Positions 34,570 through 48,081 of a DNA stretch of 64,000 bases are shown here, piece after piece (position 1 is the first letter of the stretch; each line of letters starts with the position of its first letter). The position numbers and the translations under genes are program-made. Under the pieces are notes generated by a model that saw only the letters and a program-made list of their open reading frames with translations, had not been told where the DNA came from and searched no databases. Origin of the DNA: Podospora comata (taxonomy: Eukaryota > Ascomycota > Sordariomycetes > Sordariales > Podosporaceae); NCBI GenBank assembly GCA_017354895.1, contig CP071493.1, positions 5,952,001 to 6,016,000 of the forward strand, written 5' to 3'.

Positions 34570-36646
34570 TTACTGCAGAATTCCCTGCCACATCCCTGGA
34601 CCTCCTGGTCCTCCGACTGCTGGGTGAAGTGAAGAGATCATGTACGGCTGAGCCGCCTCGGTTGAGCAGCAGACTCTCTTGTGACTTCCTCGAACCATCG
34701 ACTCGGGCCAGGCACCGGCGTTGGTCGAGTCCATTGAAAGGTATCCACGCACACTCTCCTGCAGCTGGGCGTTGTCCATTGAAAAGGTCCGGCTTCGCTT
34801 GGTTCCGATTCTGACCGGAGCTGACGAAGAATCGACCGCTTGACGCTGCAACTCTTGAAGGGCCATGGCCGCATCATTCATCTCACGCTGCCTGCACGCA
34901 TATTGAGCATCCAGCGTGCCATCGTAAAAGTCCTTACCCGCCGGGCCGGTGTAAGACTCTGGCGACGCTGTCAGACAATGACCCTCCTCATAGACTTCGG
35001 GAACCGAAGCGATGGTGGGCTTCAGGCTCATCCTCTCACTGAACGACCTTCCATACCGGCATCGCGCCTGAGCATCCAATTTGGCTGACGGCGCGTTAAA
35101 CGAAGAAAGAGACGAGATCGAAGAAGAGCGAGAAAGACGAGAAGAATCCGATACCATTGACTCGGGCGAGGAGGCGGTCGAGACCGAGTTGGCAAGAGAT
35201 GACCTGCGGGGAAGGTGGTTCATGGGAGACGAGGTGACAGCGGGGGGCCACCGATCCAAGGTCTGAGCAACAGACGTGGAGGAGGCTTGGGCCATGGCGA
35301 AACCCATTGATGAACTTCTTCCAAGAATGTGGGAAGCAGCACTCACAGCAGGAGTGCTGAATCCACGAGTTTGGGGAGTCATGCGTGGTGTAGGCAACAG
35401 GCCTAATGCAGGCGCTAAGCGGCCAGGAACGTATGCCGAAGGAGGACTTGGCTCCATAACGACTGGTGCCAAACGTGGCTTGAGAGCCGCATCCAGATCG
35501 CCCCAAGGATTGGCACTCTCAGGGGAGCTGCAGATGGCCTGAATAGATACCTCCCGAGTGGCCCGCAGCCAAGGAGCCAACTCTTCCAAGTTGTCGAGCG
35601 AGGGCGTCAGGTTGAGAATAAGCCGTTGAAACTGTTCACACTGCTGTTCGTAAACGCGCTGTGCTGAGGGGCTGGGAGGCGAAGGAGGCTGGGGTGTGAA
35701 CTTGAGAACTGATTCAGACCACTTCTTGTAGGTTTCCTCTGTGATGTGCAGGTTCCAGTTCACAGCCAATATGAATGCCATCTCGTTTTGGTTGATCTCG
35801 GATGTTTTGAGTCCAGAGATTCTGCTCCAGGCACGGGCCGAGTAGTTGCGATCTTGCAGATACTTGGACGCCAAGATGAGAGCTGCGAGGAACATGCGGC
35901 GACCACATTGGAGGGCCTGGCATTCTCGGTTGCTGTCGGGCTGTTCCATGGTGAAATCATGGCTCGGAACGTGGGGTCTAATCAGGACAAGGTAGTACAA
36001 GGCAACTTGAAGGGTCGAGTAGCTGGTGCGGGACCGGCGCAAAGTTTCTTGAATGAAACTGCGCAGCGGGAGCACAGCACTGCTGCTCGCCTCTTTGCAA
36101 GCTGGCGATGACGTAGGCCAGATGGCTTCGACCATGTGGGTCGAAGTGTCTAGAACAACATTGTTGAGCATATATCCGTTACATGAAGCAAGCGCATTCC
36201 TTACCGACGAGGTTGTCAACGAAATTGACCTTCCGGTCAGCCTGGCGCACGAGCGCAGGGGGACGCCCAGTCCTTGAAGTCGCAGAGTTGGAGGTTCGGC
36301 GGGGGTTCTGGCGCAATGGCGCGCATGATTCGGGCTGAGAATACTGTTCATGTTGCTGGCGGACCCAGGGATCGCAGCTCTTGATGACTGGCTCGCAGTA
36401 GCTTCCAAAGGAGCTTACTGAGCTCTGAGAAGATGTGGGCGCAATAGAAAAGCAGGATTCGCTGAATTCGGAGTCGGAAGAGGGTCCGTTGGAGGTATTG
36501 TCGTCCGAGTGCTGGGAGGATGCGTCGGACCAGATCGAGGTGGTAGAAGCGGATGCCAACGCGGCTAAGGGTTGGTTGTAAGTGGCATTGTGGAGGGAGG
36601 TAAGGGGGTTGATAAATGCGGGGGACAAGTATGTGTCGAGCTTCAT
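34570..36646 (-). CDS. Pho85-type (Pcl) cyclin with long disordered flanks (2 exons)
   Basis: Exons are 36205-36646 and 34570-36149; the 55-nt intron has GTAAGG and TTCTAG and joins VNFVDNLV to DTSTHMVEAIWP, giving 673 residues. That junction block is characteristic of fungal Pcl-type cyclins. The cyclin box runs to about residue 285, with LRRSRTSYSTLQVALYYLVL and CGRRMFLAALILASKYLQDRN-type helices and WNLHITEE near its end. The protein should bind a Pho85/Cdk5-class kinase and direct it to substrates in nutrient or polarity control. The remaining ~390 residues are Ser/Pro-rich and likely disordered. The frame upstream of 36149 used without splicing would be wrong, as it reads through the intron. 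Confidence 0.87.
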
Positions 36647-39600
36647 CTTGGGTTATGGTGGGTGGAAGTGCTTCCAACAACCTCCAGTCGCCGTCACGCC
36701 GTGATTACCGATTAAACCAGTGTGCTGAACAGATCGTGAAATTAACGAGATGCAAGTCCTGCAGCAAATCTTGAAGATTGCTGCCAAACTTTGAATGTCG
36801 AAATGGACAGAAGACTCCTAAAACAGGGTGCTAAAGAGAGCCAACTTTTCACGAACGAGCAGACCGGTAGACGGGACGGAGACGGCGACTGGAGTAGAGT
36901 TATTTTTCGCAAGAGGCATCGTGTGTGTGTCCCTTCGCTTTGTTGGAGCGGAAGAGCGGTGGTTGAGGCTATATGGCAGCTAGTTGCGTACCATAAGGGG
37001 CGGGAGGCGAGGTGTTGTTGATGGTGGTTGGTGTAAGGGTGCAATCGTGTGGATGGCTAACAGCGGGTCGAGACTCGACGATCGGATTCGCAGTAGCTGA
37101 AGATGCAGGCGTGGTGGACTAGGTGGTCCTTGACAGTGGCAGGCTATGCAGGTACCGATCGGCTGTCTCTCTCCAACTGCGGTGTGGCTGCGAGGCCGAC
37201 GGACTCTTTAAAGTGAGAGTATGGTGATGGCGACGGCCTGAGGAGAGCGGCAATGTGACTCCTATGAAGCGCGTGTCTTCTGGGGCGACCTAAGCTGCTG
37301 GCTACGGGTGGCCCCCCTGGTCTGGATGACTCTTCCCGTTAGATTCAGAGTGGCGAAGGCCTAACCGACTGTTGCCGCTAGGTGAAAACAGGTGGCCCCA
37401 ACTGGCAGTGTGCCCCCTGTGGTCTGTGTGGTGTGACCTGGCGCTCAGCAACGGAAGCCTGAAAACGGGTCTTTCAGAAGGGCTGTGGCGACTTGGTAGT
37501 CACCAGGCTGGTTAAGTTGCCTGTGCAGCTCAAAAAGGGGGGGAAAATGAGTGGTTAGGTAGCGTTCTCACGAAGCTCCCTCTTTTTCTCGCCTTTGTTC
37601 GACAGGCGGCGGATTCCTTGTTCTTTTTTGACGGGATGGTGTGGTGTATACGGTATTGGAGAAACACAGAGCCAGAGGGTGAGTGTGTGACGGTTGCTGG
37701 CTGTTGTTGATGAGAGCGGCGCAGAGGCTGACTCCGCGGGCTGCTGGAGAAGAAAGATGAACTCGGTGGAGGAATGTCTGTTGGTCCTATTTTCCTTTGT
37801 CGCAGAGTGCAAGCGAATGCCGCGCGAACAAGAGAAAACGTTGCTAGACAAACAGGCAGGCAATCAGGAGAACGGAAAGATACCAGAGAGTAGAGATGTA
37901 ACAAATTAAATTAAGAGTAGTGAGGAGAGATGGTCCGTCCAGATCTCACAAGCGGACTGCCAAAGAGTCGCTTCTTCCTAGATCTTGAAGTTGAGCATGA
38001 TGGCTGCTCGATGGGGAAGAGAAGAGAAGGGAGCGTTTTGGCCTGGCTCCTGGGTGCCGAGTAGTTTTGAATGGGGACTCCTGGGGTCACTGGGAGATGC
38101 CCACAAGTGCCAACGAATTGCCAAACCGCCAGCAAGCCCGTCGCATGCACAAGACAACCTTGCTCCCCACTTTGTTATGCACGCTCCACCCCTTCACCAA
38201 CTCCACCCTTCGAATGTTCCCACCTTTTCCATCGCAGCCTGCACGAGCCACTTTGTTCTTCACTCATTCATGGACAGAACTTCCTTTCACGACGCATTCG
38301 CACTTTGTCCCCCCTCCTTTCTGGCTGCAGCAAGACGGCAAGCACAATTTGCCAACATCGGTGGCTGTTCCTATGCCCCGTCATCCCCTCCTCTCCCCTT
38401 CCCTCGCCGCCATCCTCAGCACATTCAAACACGGAGGAATAATAAACTATGATATACCCTATCTTATCGCCTAGCGCCATAGCTTACTTCCATTCTCGTG
38501 CAGCCAGGCCAACCTAGAGGTCATCATCGCGAGGACTCGAGTGTCCATCACTAGTTCCTAAATCCAACCCCTCACCCCTCCCTCTTCATACGGCCACCAA
38601 CTCTCTGCGAGACACTCTTGCAGTTTCAACTCGCCCGTAGGAGGGATGAGATGGCATCGCCCATCTCGTGATTGGCTATGCTACTGCATGGCAGAAGGGG
38701 GCGGGAAATCTGGGTTGCAGGAGCGTGGCCAGTTCATCCACCCAAGTTGCTCACAAAGCAGATTACCCCTGTCTAGCGCCTGGACTGTTCTCAAAACAGC
38801 TAGCCCGCAACCAAAGGCGCAGGATGCATCATCACTCATCAGCACGGTGTTGATCCTGCCACACAGTCATCATTTCTTTTCATTTCTCAACCCTCCGCCT
38901 TCATCAAGCTCCTGATCGAGGCAACAACCTCACATCAATGAAGCTTGTGGCATGAGAATAACATCGCGATGGTGACATCTTACAACGTGAGTTGGAAATA
39001 CTCGGGGCTTTGGTTGATTCACCGCAGTGGAGGGAGTGACCGAGAGGCCTCATGAGTGATGAGTGAGGGAGTCTTGGCTGCGAAACATCGTCGACTCACT
39101 TTCACAGCTGAGTTCGGAGTGTTGCACAGCTGACAAGGGTTGGTCGGAACGGCACCACCAAGTCTTTCGCGACCACCGAGAGGTGTGTCAGTGAGTGCAA
39201 CACCCCTCCTTCATGGAGATTTAAATGATGCCCAATATGGGTGAGAAGAGAGGCATCTGTTTTACGATTTGGATGTTCATAAATCATTCTCCAAGAGACG
39301 TAAACCTGGCATTGCGGTCAGTCATAATTTGGGCCCGCATTTTCCTACCATCGACTCGGAAAACTGGATGGTCGGCGACCGGCAATAGACAGAGTCCGTT
39401 TCTCGTTGGCCCAGTGCACGCTACGGTAGAAACCCTCCAAGGCAGTGACGCATGTTCATGGATCGCTCACACTCACAGCCGCGTCCCTCCTCATCAGTTC
39501 AGTGTCCCTAAATTTATCTTGGACCAGGCATTTACACAGCCAAACTCCATATCCCGTTAGCAACCTACCCAGCAATCATCTAGGTCCATGATCACATCAC

Positions 39601-41787
39601 AAGTCTAGCCTGTTCTCAAGATTGCTTGAACACTTGCAGCTTATCTGCTACAGTTGCGCAATCGCATCGGTGCTCTCCCGTCCCGTCACTACCGGCGCCC
39701 AGACCTTCTAGAATGAAGTCGCTCCACCATGCTACCACCAGGGCATCTCCGGGAGGTCTGGAGACCGTTTCATGCCTCCGGATAGGAATGAAATCTCCAG
39801 ATATTCAGAAGCCTCGATACGACTTCCCAAGTATGACTCTCTCGGGTCCTGATACAAATGTTTGTCGATCATGTGTTGAGTCCAAAAATGGCCATGTCCT
39901 GGGTTCCCCGCAAAAGGCTGTGCTCGGGAGCCTCAAGCCCCATCAATGCCCCCTCACACAGCCAGTCGGGGTACTATGTACATGGTCAACCACTTTTTAC
40001 GACCGAGAAACAAGAATATCGCCTTGTCTGGACGAACGAATGCCACCGCTACCTTGGAGAGTTATGGGCTTCATGATGGCTTCGTTCATCGTGGGTCGCG
40101 CAAGTCGTCTGTGTCCACTTGCACAGTGGCCACTGGCTGTTGAAGGTGTTGGCTCCCTTTGCCAACCTCAAGATCTGCCTCTCATTCGTCGCCATATATC
40201 GCCATCTAACCCTCCCCCACTCATAGCTGTACCAAGTGATGTAGTGCTGTCCTGCACACATCACCAAACCCCCACCGAGACACTCGATGGCCAGACGGCC
40301 CAGCTCCTTCGTCGACGCCTATCTGCCTTCCATCCGGCGCTGTGTTGGCACAGTTCGCATGGATGGCTGGCCTGGACGCGTATCACAACCCTCAAAGTTT
40401 TTCTTTCTATCAGGCCTGACCGCAAGATTTGGCCTTGTCGCACCTCAACCGTTGCCCAATCACAGTGGGAACTAACTTTCACCCCGCCCCTCAAGGCTGT
40501 CACCATGACACCAAAAGAGAGTCGTGAAAGTGGCTCGCCATGAGACGCCCGTTCTTGATGCAGAGCAACCCAACGTCCAAGCACTCCACTGCCAGTGCCT
40601 TCTCGCAAGGCAGAAGGACCAGGGGGAATCATCACAAATGTTGCTTTTTCGCACTTCACGCCGTTCTCGGCCATTTGCTTGCTGCGTACGCTGATCACGC
40701 CTTCGGCAGGTTTTATCTTTGCTTCAGTTAATGACCGGTTCTCAAGAGGTCGAGACGAGCTGGAAACCTCTGGTTTAGCCCCGCCCAGACTTTCCTCCAC
40801 CATGACTCAACTCCAAAGATCACAACTTCCTTACCAAAAGTCAACACATGACCCGCGATATCGGATCTTTTGTCTCGGTCCCCGCCAACACTAGAGGGCT
40901 GATGCGATAATACACTATGGAATCACCGGCACCAGCCGTTCATGTGTATGGAGATCCAACATCTCGGTCGCCGATAGGATGAATTGCTCTCGGCGATATC
41001 GTGGAAATCGCGTTGTCGTCAGCTGTTAAGCATCTCACGGGATCAAACCCGCTGCAGAATTCCCATGCTGCTGCTGTTCCCGTCTCCGTGCGGTGGGTTT
41101 TTACCGCGCGGCCCAGCGGCTCAGTGTCTTGTGTGATACCCGGTTGGGGGCGCTTGTGAGGCGGTCACAGCTAGCAGATCAGTCTTGTAGGTTGCTGATC
41201 TCGAAATCATTCCACATTTGCACATATTGCCATCCCTACTCTTACGAGAGCCTTCCCCTGTAGATTGCCTGGACAATAACCACCCGGTAACAGTCTAGAG
41301 ATATTGTCGCGGGCGGCGCCGGGCTGAGTTTACCTGCTTCGGGTGCCTCGAATAACCGCCGAGGCTCAGATCCGACTTGCTCATCATCGTGATGCTCCAC
41401 ACCAACCGGGCTCTCTGGAAACACCATGATGGCCAAAGAAGCCTTTCCAAGGCGAAAGACGGGAGAGATCTAAGCTGAAGCTGAAGGGGGGGCTCCACAA
41501 CAATTATTGACTCGGCTGGCCTCGTCCGGGCGACAAGAGTCACCACCTGCAAGACTGATCATCCCCTCGACCAAGACCTTCTATTCAGCTCTTTTCCCGG
41601 TACTTGGCTTGTCTTTGACAAGCCAATAACACTGCTCGGATTTCCCGAGGCCGGAGAGCAGCACCGTGAATGGGAGGGAGCTAAAAGATGGTGGTGAGTG
41701 GTAATTCAAAAGGGTTTGAGTCAGCCACCGACCACGGAGACCGTGAGATGATGATGATATGGAATATTGCTCTTGGTTTTCCACAGG

Positions 41788-41832
41788 GTCCTCCTCCTCC
41801 TGCTCCTCCTGCTCCTCCTGCTCCTCCTCGGC
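41788..41832. repeat. TCCTCCTGC nonamer repeat
   Basis: About four to five consecutive copies of the 9-bp unit CTCCTCCTG. It gives Glu/Gln or Leu-rich open frames that should not be taken as genes. Confidence 0.8.
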
Positions 41833-43027
41833 TTCGTCATAAATTTGAGGCTGAGCCTTTGTCAAACAAGTTATGGGGAAAAAACCTTCCCAGTCTGGTG
41901 TTGTTGCTGTGTGGTTTGCTTGGGAAAATTGATGTCCCACATTTTTCTCGGTGGTTCGGAACCTGTCATCGTTCATTCGCTCTCTCTCGGCCGAAGGATG
42001 ACGATCGCGGGGACGGGGATGGGTGAGGGACCCGGTGAACTACCGAACAGCTTTCACATCCACCATCAATTTTCAAAAAATTAAAATAAAAAATAAACAT
42101 AATAAAAAAAAGGCTTGCATTGCGGACTCCCCGATCGCGCTTTGTCTTGCCGAGGGCAATAGTACAATTCAAAAGGACACTGCCGCCTATTTTGGATGGA
42201 GGTTGGAGGAAAAAGAGCATGAGATGCGGTTCATCAAACAGGCAACAAAAGTGTGGGGCCAAGGCAGCAGTGGGATTTGGGGGTTGGTTCCACTTTTAAC
42301 CTCATTCGTACTGCAGAGCAACACCAGTTATTCTTGACCAGAAACTCCGTCGGGAAGATCGGGACAGGTTCAACTATGGGATCTCGGATGTGAGGCTGTT
42401 GTCTTGGTTGTATGGGTAGCCAACGCGAAGAACTGGCCTCGACGAGGATCATGATGAATTACACACATGAGAAATAGGGCTGGAAACCGGAACCAACGGG
42501 GAGGCGAATCACAGATAGGGGATTAGATATTACAAACTTGAGCCATCGGAGATTTGAGTCGAAGGGGAAGGTAGGTGATCCTTTAGCAGCAGTTGTGGTA
42601 CAAGCTAAGTGAGGCAACGCAAAAGGGCAGGTGAGCTACACACCATTACGGGCTTGGTCATCCAACCATCTCCCACGAAAAATCAGCAGTGGATTTTGCC
42701 CACATTTGCCCTTGAGCGTAGGATACGAAGAATGTGGCGGTTGAGAGCCTGTCATTCTCGCTCAATCTTTTAACCTTGATCCCTACCTACTTGGTTTCTG
42801 AGGGGATGGGTATCTCATGTGATTTCAAGCTTTGAAACTCTCACGAGGGGCGCCGAGGGGGCGTTGAGTATGAGGATGGGAGGGGAAGGAAGGTAAGCCG
42901 AAACTTACCGGAGCTGCTGTTGGTGGAATTCTGGCCCGATCGATCGGAAAGCTCTTATTTTCTGGGTTTGGAAAGTGCGAGAGTTTGAACGCGGCGCAGT
43001 TGGCTTACGACAATAGTGAGTGAAAAT

Positions 43028-43087
43028 TTCGAAGGTGAGGTGAGGGGGGTTAAGGTGAGGTGAGGGGGGTTAAGGTGAGGTGGGGGA
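43028..43087. repeat. 20-bp tandem repeat, about three units
   Basis: Three adjacent copies of GGTGAGGTGAGGGGGGTTAA, the last one truncated. The G-rich strand could form a quadruplex-like structure, but it is not a telomere repeat. Confidence 0.85.
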
Positions 43088-46004
43088 ATGGGCTTGCCGT
43101 GATTTGCCTCCGTCACTAGAGTGAAGTCATTTGTTCACTTCATTCATCACAGCTAGCTTATTGCCACATTGGAACCTTGCTTGTGATGTGGGATCTTGCC
43201 ATTCGCGGCGTTGTGCACGTATCTGACCATGAAGGACACGATAGTCACACAGAGGACACATTGACCTGGGGTCGAGCTCGCATCTGATCGAGCCTTGCTG
43301 ATGATGATAGCGGGAAGTTGTGAGGATTTCACTTTACACATGAGCAAGAGCCTCATTCGGTGCGGGCTATTTACTTCGTCACAGTCATACAGGTGGCCAG
43401 TCACTCGCTCGTGCATAGTTTTCCGTTCACTCAGTCATACAATCTGCCTTCATTCTGTGGCCCTCATGTGTAGGCCTTTTGATCTGTCTTCACTTTCATT
43501 TCCCCCATATCTCAACTGCCAGGCATGATAATCACGCTCGAGATATGAGATGACAAGCAGGCAGACAGGCAACAAGGTCAGGCAAGGTGAAGCAAGCTCA
43601 CCATGAGGCCTCACACAAAACCAGTCACATACCTCATGACGTTTTCAACAGCCCGCCTCAACCCGAGTACGATCACCCTCACACAGACTGCCTCACCTGC
43701 CTTGCCCATCTTCCCGCTCTGTGTCCTCCACAACAAACATGCCGGTCGTTCACAACCCAAGCCCTGTGATAATCAACAGGTTACATACCTCTGGCCCCCT
43801 ACATTGCCCTAGATCGTAGAAACAGCTCGGCAAACATTCTTTGCCTATTGGCTCCCGGTGGAATGACAGCACTCGACCAAGAAGTGATACCCATATCACC
43901 CCACACAAACTACCCAGTGATATGGTATGGTATCATGGTGCCACAAACAAACAAACAAACACTCTTTCCATTCGGCAAGAGTGTTATGTATGAGGGGGTC
44001 GTAGACAGATCGGCCGCCTTGCCGCTGCTGAGCCGTGGTGGAAACATGGGGGAGGCCATGTTCGTGACCCATACACACTTTACAAGCCGGCAAAGGTAGG
44101 GTCAGAGAGGCCAACCATGGGGGCCAAGGCTCGTCATTTAGATGGAAATGAGTGTGCTTTGTTGACCGTCAGTCTGAAGGCCATGTATGATGATGTGGTC
44201 ATCATAAGGCTTTGCCAACAAGACACATAGGCACGTAAAAGGGGTAGATTACTGCACTCAGATGGGAACAAGCCCGCGTTTGGATAAGTATCTAATATTG
44301 GAACTCAGAGCTTGTGAGGATGATTCGGTAAAGCTTTGCTAGGGTGGAAACAAATCATGATGATTCTGCAAGGTACCTTAGGTAGCTATGAATCATACCT
44401 GCCTCACTCAACCACATCCTCACTTTGTAAGGGGTAGCTACCGGCAGGTGATCCCACAACTTAAATAAACATGTTATCAACCAAAGTACCTTGTGGCTGC
44501 TTAAAAGTCATCGTGGATATGTTTACTCACTCATGCTTGATCTCCATGTTCTGCTTCCTTGCCCAAGTCATGAACGAGCAGCTATCATCATCAACCCAAT
44601 GACCAAGAGTTTGATACTCAGGGTAAGTTCGGTCCATCGTAATAAATTTGCATGACATCCACACTTCAATGGAGGTACACCAGACCCCAAAAGAAGTACA
44701 CCGTTCTTGCTCGCCGTGACCAGCCAAGTAATCATCTCGTGCATATGCCCCCCTCACAAGGAACCAAAAGGGGTAGACCGACTCTCATTCTATCCGGCCA
44801 GCCAAAAGTGGAAAGAAGCCTAATGCAATGTTACAGATCATCACCCCCCAGACTTGAAACTGCAATAGTGACATTGTTTCGGGACAGTCTTCTCAACACG
44901 ACATAATCCACAAAGTATACACCTAGTTACTCGACAATATTCCCCCTTGACCACGACACCTACCTTACCAGCCCAGAGTCATACCCCCCTATTAGTCTCT
45001 GCCAATTCACCAGCAACATGTAGATACATCAAGGAGGGGTATCCCGCAAGTCATTACCCGCGAGCCCATACCTAGGTGCTCGAAATAGCTCCCCACGATC
45101 AGATACCGACCTACCAAGATGGAGACAAACACAAGCCCCCGGATGAGTCAAGCCTGTGTGGTCACAAACATTCGCCATCATCACAGTTGCTCATGCTTGT
45201 ATGACGCATACGGCGTAATAAAAAAAGACCTACCTATCGCGATTGAAAGTCGTGATCATTATTCACAAGACTTATCACTCCCAGCTGACTGCTGTTGGGT
45301 TGTTGGGCACCGACGGCGAGACTCGCTCCTTAATCACGAAAGCTTCAGGCAAAAAGTAGACTCAAAATAACAATACAAAACGGGGGGAGGGGGGACTTGA
45401 CTTGCGATTGACGATGAATCATCCCGACAAGGAGTTACAATTGGGCAGCTCAAGGCCAACAAACACCAACCGTCATACCACATGAAAAATCTAGGATGGT
45501 GTCAGAACTCTAGTCGCCAACAATGTAACAATCATTGCCAGATAGGAGAACAGAACATATCCATTGAGCAAGGTAACTAACTACCGAGGATGTATACGAG
45601 CCTCCCAACCCAAACCAGTTCGGCCACCCCAAGACGAAACGCATCCCACCACCCCTTTACTTGAGACAGCGATACAATGCAGTGCTCCAATAACAACCAG
45701 TGGCGATGTGTCTCCCCTCATGCAGCAATTGATGTTGACACCAGCTCAGCATGAGCACCAGCAAAAGAGAAGCTGTTTCTGAAAGCATGGCGATAATCGA
45801 TGGTCTGGTACTAATCATACAAAACTAAACCACCTATTCACCTATTCGGCCCTTGCTGCATATATTCTGCCACTTTTGATGCTTTTCCCTTTGCAACCAT
45901 ATTCGCCGTTTCAGAAAAAAAAAAGAGGAAAAAGCAATCGCCAAACTAATTAAAAGTGAGAAGTGGTATGCCAGGGCCAAGCTCAACAAACACCAACAAC
46001 TCGT

Positions 46005-48081
46005 CTAAGAGGCCATGTAGGTGGAGGCATCAATACCCTCCTTGGGGAACTCACTAGTAAACAGTTAGCAGACAATTCCGGAAGTTGACTAGGAAGGTAT
46101 TACGTACGGAAGAGCGACCTCGAAGCGTTTCTCAATGGCTTGGAGGACCTCCTTGTCCTGCTCGGTGGTCACGAAGGAGATGGCGAGACCCTTGGTACCG
46201 AAACGTCCAGCACGACCGACACGGTGGAGGTAGGAATCGGCATCAGCGGGCATGTCGTAGTTGATAGCGAGGTTGATCCGCTCGATATCGATACCACGGC
46301 CGAAAACGTCGGTGGCCACGCAGATACGCTTGTTGAACTCCTTGAACTCTTTGTATCTCTTGATACGCTCCTCTTGGCTGACACCGGAGTGGACGGCAAT
46401 CGAAGGGAAGTTGCACTCGCGGAGGAGCTTATCCAGCTCGGTAGCGCGCAGGGTGCTTTTGACGAAGATGATAACCTGATTGAACTGGAGGTCGTCCAGG
46501 AGCTCGTTCAGCTTACGGTTCTTCTCCCTCTCTTCAAGGGCAAGATAGTACTGCTGCAAGCCGTGGAGCGTCAACTTGGTATCCTCATCGACGTAGTGCT
46601 CGGTGGGGTTCTGCATGAACTTCCGGCAAATGGGCTTGATCTCGTCGGACAAAGTGGCCGAAAACATCATCACCTGCTTCTGCTGAGGAGTAGCACGGAA
46701 GATCTCCTGCACGTCACGGCGCATGTCTGATAGATTATTAGCGGTTTGGCCCAAAAAAAAAACCACAAATGATAATCGACTTACCAATCTGATCAAGCAT
46801 CTTGTCGCACTCATCGAGGACGAACATTCTGACACTGCCAAGACGGAGGTGCTTGTCGCGGACAAGGGCGTTCAAGCGGCCAGGTGTGCCGACAATGATG
46901 TGGGGGTGGGTATCCTTGTTCTTGAGTATCTCGGCATCCTTCTGGATAGGAGTACCACCGTAGAAGACGCCGGTCTTGATGTCGGGCATGTACTTGCTGA
47001 AGCGGTTGTACTCGTTGCGAATCTGGAAGGCCAGCTCACGGGTGTGGCACATAACCAACACGGAGCACTCGCCGGCAACAGGCTCGACCTGCTGGAGGGT
47101 CGTGAGGACGAAGACGGCAGTCTTACCGAGACCGGACTTGGCCTGGCAGATGATGTCACCACCAAGCATAGCCTGGGGAATGGTGGTCTGTTGAACTGTA
47201 GTCGGGCATCGGATTAGAACTGGATACGCAAATTTGGACAGAACGATGTGTGGGAAGGTTCATCAGAAGCCCGTCCATCGTCGCAGCAAAGACATGTCGA
47301 CCACTCCTCCTCCTACACCACCAATCTTCTCCTTCCAAACCAAGGTGTGCCCCGAGACCAGCTGAGCGAGATGCGGAAAACGCGACCACCTGTCACGGCA
47401 ACGACGTTCCCACGCATCCGCGAAAACCACGACCAAAGGCCAATGGATGATGGAGACGGGGGAACAAGGTCCCTTTGTGAAACCTCCCGAAGGAGTTCGA
47501 GGTATGGAGCTCGAGTGAGCAATGAAGCAACCTTGTCGCTTTCCAAGCGCCGACTCAACCCAAGCGCGACAGCCGAGGCCATCTATGAGAGGTTTCTCTT
47601 GCGCAAGAGCTCATTGGATTTTCCAGAAGCATGGTTTGCCGCTCGGGGGCGACCCCGAGCGGTCTGACGGTCGCATGGTGAAGAGTCACCAGGTGCTTGC
47701 GCAAAGCGCGTCGACGGCGCGCCAACCAATAGCTCCATCCGATGATAGTCTTGTTTCAAAAACTGCCTTGCGTAGCTTTGCCTTTGCTTGCGAGATGGAC
47801 GGACCCGTGATGATAGGAAGGAATAACGGGATGCTGGGGATGAGATTTGGTCACTAACCCTCCGAGGGATGTTCGAAACCGCAATCGGCAATCGCACGGA
47901 GAAGTTCAGGCTTCAACAGAAAGTCGCGGAAACCAGTCGAGTGAATACCGACATAGGAACCCTTCTTGTCGACATTTTGGGCAGCAGCGGCATCCGCCTT
48001 CTTGCCGTTGGAAGCGGGAGCGGTGGTCTCCTGGTTGAGCTCGTCGTCGGAGTAGTCGATGAGATCCTCCTCAGCAGACAT
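46005..48081 (-). CDS. SUB2: DECD-box RNA helicase Sub2/UAP56 (4 exons)
   Basis: Exons are 47859-48081, 46785-47195, 46108-46726 and 46005-46053, all in phase, giving 433 residues, the usual length. Hallmarks: Q-motif region GFEHPSEVQQ (split by intron 1), Walker A AKSGLGKT (K99), DECD at 202-205 instead of DEAD (diagnostic for Sub2/UAP56), SAT, and [10 protein letters not shown]. Sub2 acts in spliceosome assembly, displacing Mud2 and remodelling the branch-site complex, and as part of TREX in mRNA export. Intron 1 is 663 nt with a weak GTTAGT donor; the other two are 58 and 54 nt. It is divergent from RPR2. Confidence 0.95.
47196..47858 (-). other. Unusually long first intron of SUB2 (663 nt)
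   Basis: The donor is GTTAGT and the acceptor ACTACAG, with a possible branch sequence TCTAATCC upstream of it. Splicing joins GFEHPSE to VQQTTIPQ, the invariant Q-motif region, so the boundaries are well fixed. Most introns in this window are below 105 nt. I could not identify a definite RNA gene inside it. Confidence 0.75.

Larger units (their letters stand above)
36647..46004. other. Gene-poor tract of about 9.4 kb between the cyclin gene and SUB2
   Basis: No protein-coding gene can be supported on either strand. It must contain the cyclin promoter (minus strand, from 36647) and the SUB2 3' region. Visible elements are TCACTCAC/GTGAGTGA words, ACCTACCT words (for example near 44940 and 45230), a TCCTCCTGC repeat (about 41788-41832), a CAAA repeat (about 43945-43962) and a 20-bp tandem repeat (about 43028-43087). 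Open frames such as 39626-40543 (plus) and 40261-40803 (minus) lack splice context and homology. Noncoding transcripts are possible. Confidence 0.5.

Noticed and set aside
39626-40543. 305-codon open frame on the plus strand
   Set aside because: Composition is non-coding-like (many Ser, Pro, His and Cys), another long frame overlaps it on the minus strand, and no domain is recognisable.
41581-41976. Glu/Gln-rich 131-codon minus-strand frame
   Set aside because: It is produced by the TCCTCCTGC nonamer repeat and lacks any other coding feature.
43028-43087. Possible interstitial telomere repeat
   Set aside because: The unit is 20 bp and does not contain the fungal TTAGGG repeat in tandem.
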